A DNA stretch of 56,497 nt from a virus, in the IMG/VR virus record IMGVR_UViG_3300024517_000001, positions 1 through 56,497 of that record, one strand, 5' to 3'. Position numbers and translations under genes: made by a program. Shown piece after piece: positions 17,250 through 25,685 of the stretch (the stretch's first letter is position 1; each line of letters starts with the position of its first letter). The notes below the pieces were generated by a model. The model was given only the letters and a program-made list of their open reading frames with translations, was not told the origin of the DNA and searched no databases.

Positions 17250-17771
17250 ATGTTTAAGTACAAAGACAAAGAAATATTTCCGGGGAAAGGATGGAAAAAC
17301 GATGAAGGAGTCAGGCATCCAAAAAACTGGAATATTTGGTCTAGTGCTGAAAAAAAAGAAAGAGGAGTAGTAGAAATAATTCCTGATACTCCTCCTGATT
17401 CAAGGTTATATGAGTGGTCAATGGATGGTGATGGAAAGATAACATCTACTGCAAAAGATCTTAATGACAGTGGTTCTGGAGAAAATCTTGTTCTGGGTCT
17501 TAAATCTACCATGAAGAATGATGTTAAAGCTCAACAAGGATCTCTTTTAAGTCGAACTGATTGGGCATACATACGACACTATGATACTGGAACAGATGTT
17601 CCTGCTAATATTGAAACATGGCGCAATGCTATACGTGCCAAAGCTACGGAGATGGAAAATGCTATTGACAGTGCTACTGATACTGATGCAGTTGCCGCTC
17701 TTTTTATAAGTCACGATAAGGACGGTAAAAAAAGCGGAATACTTTATGATTGGCCTGAACTGGAGGAATAA
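17250..17771 (+). CDS. Tail fibre assembly-like protein
   Basis: 173 residues. The second half (QQGSLLSRTDWAYIRHYDTG, then TDVPANIETWRNAIRAKA) matches the end of many tail fibre assembly and XkdW/DUF4376-type proteins: a LLxRTDW motif followed by a VP and a helical YR/WRxxxR segment. By family it would act as a fibre chaperone or as a fibre tip. AGGAG ribosome site. It is placed among fibre genes, in keeping with this. Confidence 0.6.
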   Translation: MFKYKDKEIFPGKGWKNDEGVRHPKNWNIWSSAEKKERGVVEIIPDTPPDSRLYEWSMDGDGKITSTAKDLNDSGSGENLVLGLKSTMKNDVKAQQGSLLSRTDWAYIRHYDTGTDVPANIETWRNAIRAKATEMENAIDSATDTDAVAALFISHDKDGKKSGILYDWPELEE

Positions 17772-18121
17772 TGTTTAAAAAAATATTAATAATAAATGTC
17801 TTACTTTTTTTTATTTCTGGAGTTGCATATTCTCAGGAACAAAAATCTGAATTAGTTTTAGGAACTATAATGACAACTCATAGAGCGCATTGCGCTCCAT
17901 CAAAAGAGATGACTAAAGTATTTAAAAATGAACAGATAGTATTTACAGGGGTTGTAGATCAATCTAATATATTTAAAGTATATTTGAAAGAGGATGGGAT
18001 TTGGACATCTATGTTAACTAATATATCAGGTGTATCCTGTATCTATTTCTCAGGAATGCCGGGAATATTAAGTCCTAAGAAGTCTATTAAAAAGGATACA
18101 AGTGCAAGGATATGGGAGTAA
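17771..18121 (+). CDS. Exported hypothetical protein with signal peptide
   Basis: 116 residues. The N-terminus MFKKILIINVLLFFISGVAY is a classical Sec signal peptide, with a likely cut after AYS or SQ. The mature domain has three Cys that could form disulfides. A secreted protein in a fibre cluster is unusual; it might act in the periplasm, e.g. in superinfection exclusion or lysis timing. The start overlaps the previous stop by one base. Confidence 0.7.
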   Translation: MFKKILIINVLLFFISGVAYSQEQKSELVLGTIMTTHRAHCAPSKEMTKVFKNEQIVFTGVVDQSNIFKVYLKEDGIWTSMLTNISGVSCIYFSGMPGILSPKKSIKKDTSARIWE

Positions 18122-18126
18122 GATAA

Positions 18127-19089
18127 ATGGCTAGTACATATACAACAAATCTTCGCCTGACTAAACAAGGGGATGGAGACAATCCAAATACATGGGGCGA
18201 AGTTCTCAATAATGTTATTAGCCTTGTTGATCAGGCTGTAGCATCTTATACTACAGTTTCTATAGGATCTGCTGCTACTGTTACCCTTACTGAAAATCTG
18301 GGAAATTCAGATCAATCTCGCTCTGCCATACTGGAACTTAAAGGTTCAGTAGGGGGAGTAGCTACTTCTATTTTTGTTCTTATACCTAATTCACCAAAAA
18401 CTTATGCAATTAGGAATGTAGTTTCAGCTAATACAACTGCTAGTGATGCTGTTGTTTTAAGAGTAGCTGGTAATGCTGGTGTAACTGTGCCTACAGGAGG
18501 AATAGGTTATTTTCTTACTAATGGAACATCTGTATTTTCTCTTAATGCTGCTGGTATCCCCGGTTTAGGCACAGTAGCTACAAAAGATGTAGGAGTTTGT
18601 GCTACAAATATTCCTGATACATCCCTAGCTGATATAAGATATGTACGAACTTCCGTATCCAGTTCTATTGTAGCAGAGAAAACATTTACAGCTTCGGTTA
18701 TCTTTACCAGTGCAGTTAGAATGGAATCAGCAGTTAGAATGGATGGATTAGTATCTTTAGCAGGTGCTGTTAAATCTCACATAACAACTCTTACAGATGC
18801 TGCTTCAATTACTACAGATTTTAATACTGCTAATACATTTATGGTAACTTTAGCTGGTAATAGAACACTGGCGGCTCCCAGTAATGCTCTGGCAGGACAA
18901 ACAGGAAGTATATATGTAGTACAGGATGGTACTGGAGATAGAACTTTAAGTTATAATGCCGCTTGGAGATTTTCTGAAGGTTCTGTTCCTGTTGCTACAA
19001 CTGCTGCTTCTGCTGTAGATCTTTTAATTTATAATGCTAGAAGTGCAACTACAATTGATGCAGTAATGTTACTAGACTTTAAGAGATAA
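18127..19089 (+). CDS. Tail fibre protein
   Basis: 320 residues. The opening (TNLRLTKQGDGDNPNTWGEV, then LNNVISLVDQAV) is a familiar N-terminal motif of phage fibre proteins. The C-terminal 90 residues (ALAGQTGSIYVVQDGTGDRT, then LSYNAAWRF) are paralogous to the 14979-16538 fibre. The N-terminus probably attaches to the particle. Beta-rich throughout. Confidence 0.75.
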   Translation: MASTYTTNLRLTKQGDGDNPNTWGEVLNNVISLVDQAVASYTTVSIGSAATVTLTENLGNSDQSRSAILELKGSVGGVATSIFVLIPNSPKTYAIRNVVSANTTASDAVVLRVAGNAGVTVPTGGIGYFLTNGTSVFSLNAAGIPGLGTVATKDVGVCATNIPDTSLADIRYVRTSVSSSIVAEKTFTASVIFTSAVRMESAVRMDGLVSLAGAVKSHITTLTDAASITTDFNTANTFMVTLAGNRTLAAPSNALAGQTGSIYVVQDGTGDRTLSYNAAWRFSEGSVPVATTAASAVDLLIYNARSATTIDAVMLLDFKR

Positions 19090-19092
19090 TAT

Positions 19093-21243
19093 ATGACCGC
19101 CAAGCTTGCAAAATTTGATTTCAATCAAGGGTTTAATAGGGAAACTACCCAGTATGCTGAAGAAGGAAACTGGTTTGATGGAAATCGTGTAAGGTTTCGT
19201 GCTGGTAGACCAGAGAATATAAGAGGATACCAGACAAAAGTTTCTGCTTCTTTTGATGGTTCTGCCAGAGATCTGATTGCATGGAAAGATAACAGCAATA
19301 AGAAGAGGTCTATCTTCGGTACGCCTGATAAGGTATATGAAAATAATGGAGATTCTATTACTGATATTACTCCTATTACTACGATTGTAACCCTGACTAA
19401 CTGTTTTGGTACAAGTGTAGGAACAACCAGAGTATGCTGTTCTGATGGGTCACATGGAAGACAAAAGAATGATTGGGTTTTATTTACTTCGGCTGCTACT
19501 TTTGGAAGTGATGTAAGTCTTACAGGAAATATATATCAGATTACTTCTATTGTAGATATAAATGTTTTTACAATATCTATTACGAGTAATGCAGCAGCTA
19601 CTTCTACTCAGGCAGGGTCAGCCAGCTTTAATTATTATATTGCTACAGGAACAAGTGTAGCTACACAAGGAGTAGGATATGGAGCTTCTGACTACAATGC
19701 GGCAGATCCTGTTTCAGTGGGTCTTAGCAAGATTACAGCTACTGGTGGTAATGCGCTTGTTACTGTTTCCTGTGCTTCTGCTCATGGTGGTGTGGCTAAT
19801 GATTTTGTAGTTTTTCAAAATACTTCCATAGATTCTGTGGCGGCTACCATAGGCGGTAATCTAAATCTAACCAAGTCAGCAGCAGGAGGTCCAGAGTTTA
19901 CTATTGTATCTGTTAATGGTACACAGGTTATTGTAAGTGCAGGAGCGAATGCCAGTTCCAGTGGAGATGTAACATCAGGGTTTAATATGACAGCCTTGAT
20001 CTATAAACAGACAGATGGAGGAGGATCAGGAAGAGCTTGGGATATTGAAGCTTCAGCAGATGCTACTGATCTGGCTTTGGATATAGCGCAATGGAGTATG
20101 GATAACTGGGGAGAAGATGTCTTATTAAATCGTAGGGGAAGTAATATATTTTATTTTGAGACTGCTCTTTCCACTACGCCCATGAGAGCAACGACTGTAA
20201 CGACATCTCCTATTAGTGTAAACTCTGTGATTGTCTCTCCAAACGACAGACATGTTGTTGCATTGGGAGCTAATGAATTTAGTCCTACTGCTACTGTAAG
20301 CGGAACATTTAATCCTATGCTGGTCAGATGGTCTGATCAGGATAATAGAACTAATTGGGTTCCTTCAGTAAGTTCTACGGCAGGTGAGGTTGTCCTGACA
20401 GACGGTACTCGTATTGTAGGAGCAGTCAGGTCAAAGAATGCTATTAATGTATGGACAGACAACTCTCTATGGCTGATGGAATTTGCTGGTCCTCCTTTTA
20501 CCTTTAAGTTTCAACAGGCAGGAACGAACTGTGGAATGATAGGACCACATGCAGGGATTGACTATAATGGTGTGACTTACTGGATGGGATTTGATAACTT
20601 CTATGCCAATACAGGACAGGTAGAAGTACTGGATTGCACAGTCAGAAGGTTTGTCTTTGATAGATTGAATACAACCTATTATGATAAAGTATATACAGGA
20701 ATTAATTCGGAGTTTAAGGAAATTATATGGCTTTATGTTTCCAGTACTGCAACAGAATGTGATAGTTATGTAATCTTTTCTCCTGAAGAAAACTACTGGG
20801 TATATGGAGATACATTCTTTACAACTTTCAAAGATAGAGAAGTCTTTGGAAATACAATAACTACTGGAGCTACTACTACAGGAAACTTCTTATTTGATAA
20901 TGAACCAGCAGGAGTGTTTGATGGGGATGGGGCAACACTAACTTCTTTTGTAGAGTCTGCTGACTTTGATGTAGATGATGGTAATGCCATTATGTATATG
21001 AGTAGAATTATACCTGACTTTGATTTAAGTACAGGTAAGATCAAGCTACATCTGACAAGTAAACAGTTTCCTGAAAGTACTGAGTCTGTAACAAAAGAGT
21101 TTGATATAACCAATACAACCAATAAAGTAGATTTTAGAGCTAGAGGAAGGCAAGCGAAGATTAGGGTATCTTGTGATTCTAACAATGCCAGTTGGAGATG
21201 GGGATCTGTAAGGCTGGCATTACAAGGAGACGGTGGAAGATAA
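19093..21243 (+). CDS. Tail nozzle protein, P22 gp10-like
   Basis: 716 residues. The N-terminus (FNQGFNRETTQYAEEGNWFD, then GNRVRFRAGRPENIRGY) matches the start of the P22 gp10 packaged-DNA-stabilising protein family, which forms the tail nozzle beneath the adaptor. The body is beta-rich with WSDQDNRTNW and WTDNSLW blades, like a beta-propeller. It starts 3 bases after the fibre gene and overlaps the next ATG by one base (TAATG). Confidence 0.75.
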   Translation: MTAKLAKFDFNQGFNRETTQYAEEGNWFDGNRVRFRAGRPENIRGYQTKVSASFDGSARDLIAWKDNSNKKRSIFGTPDKVYENNGDSITDITPITTIVTLTNCFGTSVGTTRVCCSDGSHGRQKNDWVLFTSAATFGSDVSLTGNIYQITSIVDINVFTISITSNAAATSTQAGSASFNYYIATGTSVATQGVGYGASDYNAADPVSVGLSKITATGGNALVTVSCASAHGGVANDFVVFQNTSIDSVAATIGGNLNLTKSAAGGPEFTIVSVNGTQVIVSAGANASSSGDVTSGFNMTALIYKQTDGGGSGRAWDIEASADATDLALDIAQWSMDNWGEDVLLNRRGSNIFYFETALSTTPMRATTVTTSPISVNSVIVSPNDRHVVALGANEFSPTATVSGTFNPMLVRWSDQDNRTNWVPSVSSTAGEVVLTDGTRIVGAVRSKNAINVWTDNSLWLMEFAGPPFTFKFQQAGTNCGMIGPHAGIDYNGVTYWMGFDNFYANTGQVEVLDCTVRRFVFDRLNTTYYDKVYTGINSEFKEIIWLYVSSTATECDSYVIFSPEENYWVYGDTFFTTFKDREVFGNTITTGATTTGNFLFDNEPAGVFDGDGATLTSFVESADFDVDDGNAIMYMSRIIPDFDLSTGKIKLHLTSKQFPESTESVTKEFDITNTTNKVDFRARGRQAKIRVSCDSNNASWRWGSVRLALQGDGGR

Positions 21244-21518
21244 TGGCAAGATATCCTGCTCTTCCAAAAAGATTAAATGATCAAGAACTCCTGTCAATGT
21301 ACAAACAAATACAAAGATGGGGATCAGTATTAATTAATGAACTGGATAGTAGGGATTTGGATGAACAAAATAGACCATCTACAAATATACTGAGCATAGT
21401 TACAATTACCAGTATAGGTAGACCTAAGAAGGGAGATATAACTTACTCAGCGAGTAGTGGAAAGTTTAGAGGGTATGTAAGTCTTGGAGCAGAAACATCT
21501 TGGCAGGATTTAAATTAA
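21243..21518 (+). CDS. Small tail-region protein
   Basis: 91 residues from the ATG at 21243 that overlaps the nozzle stop. It has a helix (LNDQELLSMYKQIQRWGSVL) and then a beta part reading KGDITYSASSGKFRGYVSLG. Small proteins of this type, ending in a GYV-like strand and TSW, follow nozzle genes in marine podoviruses. Function not established; likely a tail component. Stop overlaps the next ATG. Confidence 0.7.
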   Translation: MARYPALPKRLNDQELLSMYKQIQRWGSVLINELDSRDLDEQNRPSTNILSIVTITSIGRPKKGDITYSASSGKFRGYVSLGAETSWQDLN

Positions 21519-21751
21519 TGAAAACAACAGCAGAACATATGAAATTTATCCATAATCCTAGTAATACTTATATACGTAATTTATATGGAGGAAGTATATT
21601 AGATAAGAGTAGGTACTCCATGCAGCAGAAGGTACAAGATCAGTTTAAAAAAATTAAGTCTGATTATAATAATATTAATAATTTTAAGGATGATAGTAGT
21701 AACTTTGCAAGTAATCAGTTACAACAGGTAGGATATAAATATGGCTCTTGA
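21518..21751 (+). CDS. Small hypothetical protein
   Basis: 77 residues from the ATG at 21518, coupled to the previous stop (a TTG at 21500 in the same frame lies inside that gene). Asn-, Lys- and Gln-rich, helical (FKKIKSDYNNINNFKDDSSN). Overlaps the next gene by 11 bases. No recognised domain. Confidence 0.6.
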   Translation: MKTTAEHMKFIHNPSNTYIRNLYGGSILDKSRYSMQQKVQDQFKKIKSDYNNINNFKDDSSNFASNQLQQVGYKYGS

Positions 21752-22403
21752 GAGAATGGGAAGAACAGGACAAGCAATGGCTTTTCAACAGGAAGCTAAA
21801 TCTAATCCTATGGGTGCTTTAGAAATGGCTAGAGGTCCACAAGGACTTCAGGCTGCTCCTCCTCAAGGTGCTACAGGAGGGATGGGAGGACAAGCTCCTA
21901 TACCTCAGTTTGTTCCTGATGAAGTTATGTCTATGGATGTTAAACAAAATTTAAATGAAATGCTGACAGCTACATTACCTGATGGAGATTCAATAGCAGC
22001 TAAAGCTTTAGAAAAAATGATTAAGAATAATAAATTACTTACAGGAATGCTTGAAGAAACAAGAGATATTACACAAGCTGCTTCTGGTGGTGGTCTTATG
22101 CAGTTAGCAGCAGGTGGTGAGTTTACAGGAAGAGTACCGGGAGATGGACATGGCATGGAAGATAATGTTCGTATGCCAATTAAAGAAGGGGAAGAACAAG
22201 TAGCTACATTGGCAGTAAGTCCTACTGAATATGTAGTTGATAGTTATACAATGGCAGCACTGGGTAATGGGAATCCAGATGAAGGAGCAGATGTAATGGA
22301 TAAGGTTGTAGAAAATGTTAGAGAAAAGGCATATGGTACAAACCAACAGCCTAATGAAATTAATGGCCTTGCTGCTCTAAGGCCAATGATAGAAAGGGTG
22401 TAA
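21741..22403 (+). CDS. Conserved virion-associated protein of marine podoviruses
   Basis: 220 residues. The C-terminal half carries the signature GEFTGRVPGDGHGMEDNVRM, then VSPTEYVVDSYTMAALGNGN and AYGTNQQPNEI, which I recall from many pelagiphage and related proteins of unknown role. It lies immediately before the large internal proteins and probably belongs to the ejection apparatus. A GGAG-type ribosome site is not obvious; translation is probably coupled. Confidence 0.65.
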   Translation: MALERMGRTGQAMAFQQEAKSNPMGALEMARGPQGLQAAPPQGATGGMGGQAPIPQFVPDEVMSMDVKQNLNEMLTATLPDGDSIAAKALEKMIKNNKLLTGMLEETRDITQAASGGGLMQLAAGGEFTGRVPGDGHGMEDNVRMPIKEGEEQVATLAVSPTEYVVDSYTMAALGNGNPDEGADVMDKVVENVREKAYGTNQQPNEINGLAALRPMIERV

Positions 22404-22406
22404 GCA

Positions 22407-25400
22407 ATGGGTTTTTTATCTTCATTATTTGGTATTAAGGGAAGTCAACCAAAGACTAGTACAGTTGTACAATCTCAAAAACTTCCAGAAGAAATATCTC
22501 CTTTTGTAAAAGAGATACTAGGAGAAGCACAAGATTTATATAAAGCAGAAATAGAGAGAGGTTATGATCCTTATACAGGAGAAACCATAGCTCCTTTAAC
22601 TGCTGAAGAAGAAGCTGCAATGGCAGGAATTGCTGGTCTGGCAGGTACAACAACTCCCTTTTTAGAAGAAGCTGTAGAAACATATCGTACTGGTGCAGAG
22701 AAGTTTACACCCGAAGCTGCCGAAGAGTATATGTCTCCTTACCAGAGGGCTGTTACCGACATTGAAAAGAGGGAAGCAGAAAGAACTTTTGAACGTGATA
22801 CCATGCCAAGGTTTGAAGCTAGTGGTGTAGAGGCTGGTGGTCTTAGCGGATTAGGTACAAGAGCAGGAGTACAGGCAGCAGAACTCCAAAGAAATCAAAA
22901 TATACTTCTTGCTGATATAGAAGCAAAAGGACAACAGCAAGCATTTCAGGATGCTCGTATGGGATTTGAGGCTCAGAAAGCCAGAGAAAGACAGATGGCT
23001 GGAGATGTAGGAAAAATTGGACCTGCTTTATTTCAAGCTGGACTAGCAGAACAAGGAGCATTACAAACTGTAGGAGAACAGAAGAGAGGTCTAGGTCAGT
23101 CAGCACTTGATGAAGCTTACTATAGATTCCTTGAAGAAAAACAATTCCCAAAACAAACATTATCTGATTACTCAGGAATGGTTTATGCTAATCCTATGGC
23201 TGGTTTAACAACTCAAACAGATACTACAACAGGAACTCCTTTTGTTCCTAGTACAGGTCAGCAAATAATGGGAATGGGATTAGCTGGTCTGAATGTATTT
23301 GGAATGGGTGGTGGATTTAGTCCGGGTGGTTTTGATGCTTCTAAAATCTGGTCTAATAAAGCAGAAGGTGGACCTGTAATAGGTAGAGCAAGAGGAGGGC
23401 AGACTGGAATTTGGAATGATGCTTATGCTGAATATAAAGAAACTCCATCAGGACTGCAACTAATGATGAAAGGATCTGATGGAAGATATTATACACAAGG
23501 AGGAGAAGATCAAAGAGGTTTATATTATCCTGAAGAGGTACGTGAAGAGATTGAAGTTGAAAGTAGTGATGAAATTACAGATGGTGCGCCTCCACCAACA
23601 CAACCATCTCCCTTACAACAAGAACTACCTCCACCAGCATCTCCTTTACCTCTTTCACAACCTATGACACGAGGACTTCCTTGGGGAACTGGAGATCAGA
23701 GTGTGACAAGACTAGGAGATGTAGACAGACAAGAATATGATAGACGACAACGAGATCAAGAATTTAATAGAGCGTTAAGAGAGATAGCTACTTGGAGAAA
23801 GCAAGATGACGGTCCTCCTGCTAGTCCTGCTTATCCTCCAACATATAGTGATTTAAGTCCGGGTGCTTTAGGAGGAAAATTACCACCTCCAAATCCTATT
23901 CAGACAATACTAACTCCAGAACAACAGGCAGCACAACAACAGAAAGATAGGGATCATTATTGGAATACAATACAAGCACAGGAAAAACTAAGAGGATCTG
24001 ATGATAAACCAGATGCTCCCGGATGGGGTGGATTAACTGGTGCGGATGTTGGATTTGGAGGAGCTTTCTTTAAACATGGAGGAGGTCTAAGTCAGTTAGC
24101 TAATGGTGGTCCTGTAATATACAGGCAACAGGGTCAAGGAGTAAGACCAAAATATGGACGAAGAACATTCTTAGGTAGAGGAAGACCTACTAGAGCAGGT
24201 TCCTTTTCTGCTATGCATCCTTCTTTAATGCAAACACAAGCAGGAGCTATACAACAAGCTACACAAGGTAGTACTATACCTGTAAGTCAATTAACTAATG
24301 TATTAGCTAGGCGGCAACAACGTCCTACAATTGGTAAGGCAACTCCTAGTGAATCAGGATTTGGTCTAACAGGAGGTGTAGTACAAGGAGGTGGTCAGCC
24401 GGGACAATTTGCTGGTGTTTCTACTCTAACTCAACCTAGAGGTCAAAGTCCCGGTAGAAGGATTGCTCAACATGGACAACAGGGAGCATTTACTACTGCT
24501 GGTAGTGCAGTTAATGCAGCTACTGTTCCCGGTGGTGGTATAGATACTACAGATATAGTTAATCGAACAATACAAAGTTTAGGGAAAGATTTTCTTTCAG
24601 GTCGTGGAAAAAATTTCTCTGAAACAGTTACTGAAGCTAGGACAAGGATAGGTGGAGAAGAAGGCTTTAGTAAAACAAAGATGACCGAATCTTTTACAGA
24701 TTACCAAACTAAACTAAAAACTTTACAGAAAAGAATGAATGCAAAAAATAAAGCTAAACGAGCAGAGTTTAATGAGGCTGATAAAAAAGCTTCTGAAGAG
24801 TTTTTTGCAGCACAAGAAAAAGCTATTAAGTCTGGTAATAATGCAGACATTATTGCAGGAGCTATGGATGAAGCCAACCAAAGGCAAATAAAACAAGGTG
24901 GAGGAACAATAGCTCAATGGTTAACTGACATAATGAATGTTGGTGTAAAGGGAATAGGAACCAGACGTAAGGAACAAGGGAAAGAATTAAGAGAACTTGC
25001 CAAAGCAAAATATAAGGAAGCTAGAACTGATCGTAAGACAAACAGAAGTGAAGAGCTTGCAGAGATTAATAAAGAATCCTTACAAGAAGCTAAACTTCTG
25101 GTCGATAAGTATGGCTTCACTAAAGAACTTGCCAATATGGATAGAGCTACCAAAACAGCAGCCTTAGCTGAGATAGCAGCTATGACAGCATTTGAACGTG
25201 GTGAATTAACAAAAGTAGAAATGATGGCTAAATTATTGGATGTTCAAAATAAAGGTAAAACAGGAGGAGGTAAACCTGTTAACTTTACTGATAAAATGAA
25301 AGAAATTAGACGTGGAGTTGCAGATATGTTTAATTGGACACTTGGTGATGATGATGAAGTTAGAGATGGAAATGGTAATGTTATATTGAAGAGTGATCCA

Positions 25401-25676
25401 TCATTACAACAATATATTGACGAAGTAAACAAACGACAAAGATTATTTTTAGAGACAGCAATTGCAGGTGGTATGACTCAAACAAGTCAGGCTATAGCTG
25501 TACATAAAGTAATACCACCAGCAGGTGCTACTACACAAGCAAGTAGTGCTACACCTCCTCCTAGACCACAAGGAGTTCCTTCTAATACTCAGCAAAGAAA
25601 GCAAGGTAATCAATATATTTGGGTAGATGTAACTTCTGGAAAAGCTTGGGATTCATCTGGAAATCAATTACCATAA
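22407..25676 (+). CDS. Large internal virion / DNA ejection protein 1
   Basis: 1089 residues. The first 300 are helical with an Ala/Glu-rich region (AEEEAAMAGIAGLAGTTTPF; EEYMSPYQRAVTDIEKREAE; ERTFERDTMPRFEASGVEAG). The middle is Pro/Gln/Gly-rich and disordered, with two GGP boxes (EGGPVIGRARGG and NGGPVIYRQQG). The last 350 are charged helices. This matches the large ejection proteins encoded at the end of podovirus virion operons. Its shadow reading frames are not genes. Confidence 0.7.
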   Translation: MGFLSSLFGIKGSQPKTSTVVQSQKLPEEISPFVKEILGEAQDLYKAEIERGYDPYTGETIAPLTAEEEAAMAGIAGLAGTTTPFLEEAVETYRTGAEKFTPEAAEEYMSPYQRAVTDIEKREAERTFERDTMPRFEASGVEAGGLSGLGTRAGVQAAELQRNQNILLADIEAKGQQQAFQDARMGFEAQKARERQMAGDVGKIGPALFQAGLAEQGALQTVGEQKRGLGQSALDEAYYRFLEEKQFPKQTLSDYSGMVYANPMAGLTTQTDTTTGTPFVPSTGQQIMGMGLAGLNVFGMGGGFSPGGFDASKIWSNKAEGGPVIGRARGGQTGIWNDAYAEYKETPSGLQLMMKGSDGRYYTQGGEDQRGLYYPEEVREEIEVESSDEITDGAPPPTQPSPLQQELPPPASPLPLSQPMTRGLPWGTGDQSVTRLGDVDRQEYDRRQRDQEFNRALREIATWRKQDDGPPASPAYPPTYSDLSPGALGGKLPPPNPIQTILTPEQQAAQQQKDRDHYWNTIQAQEKLRGSDDKPDAPGWGGLTGADVGFGGAFFKHGGGLSQLANGGPVIYRQQGQGVRPKYGRRTFLGRGRPTRAGSFSAMHPSLMQTQAGAIQQATQGSTIPVSQLTNVLARRQQRPTIGKATPSESGFGLTGGVVQGGGQPGQFAGVSTLTQPRGQSPGRRIAQHGQQGAFTTAGSAVNAATVPGGGIDTTDIVNRTIQSLGKDFLSGRGKNFSETVTEARTRIGGEEGFSKTKMTESFTDYQTKLKTLQKRMNAKNKAKRAEFNEADKKASEEFFAAQEKAIKSGNNADIIAGAMDEANQRQIKQGGGTIAQWLTDIMNVGVKGIGTRRKEQGKELRELAKAKYKEARTDRKTNRSEELAEINKESLQEAKLLVDKYGFTKELANMDRATKTAALAEIAAMTAFERGELTKVEMMAKLLDVQNKGKTGGGKPVNFTDKMKEIRRGVADMFNWTLGDDDEVRDGNGNVILKSDPSLQQYIDEVNKRQRLFLETAIAGGMTQTSQAIAVHKVIPPAGATTQASSATPPPRPQGVPSNTQQRKQGNQYIWVDVTSGKAWDSSGNQLP

Positions 25677-25685
25677 GGTAGAATA

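Noticed and set aside
22456-23160. Long minus-strand frames opposite the 1089-residue ejection protein
   Set aside because: They are Leu/Gln-rich reverse shadows of Glu/Ala-rich coding sequence and lack start signals.
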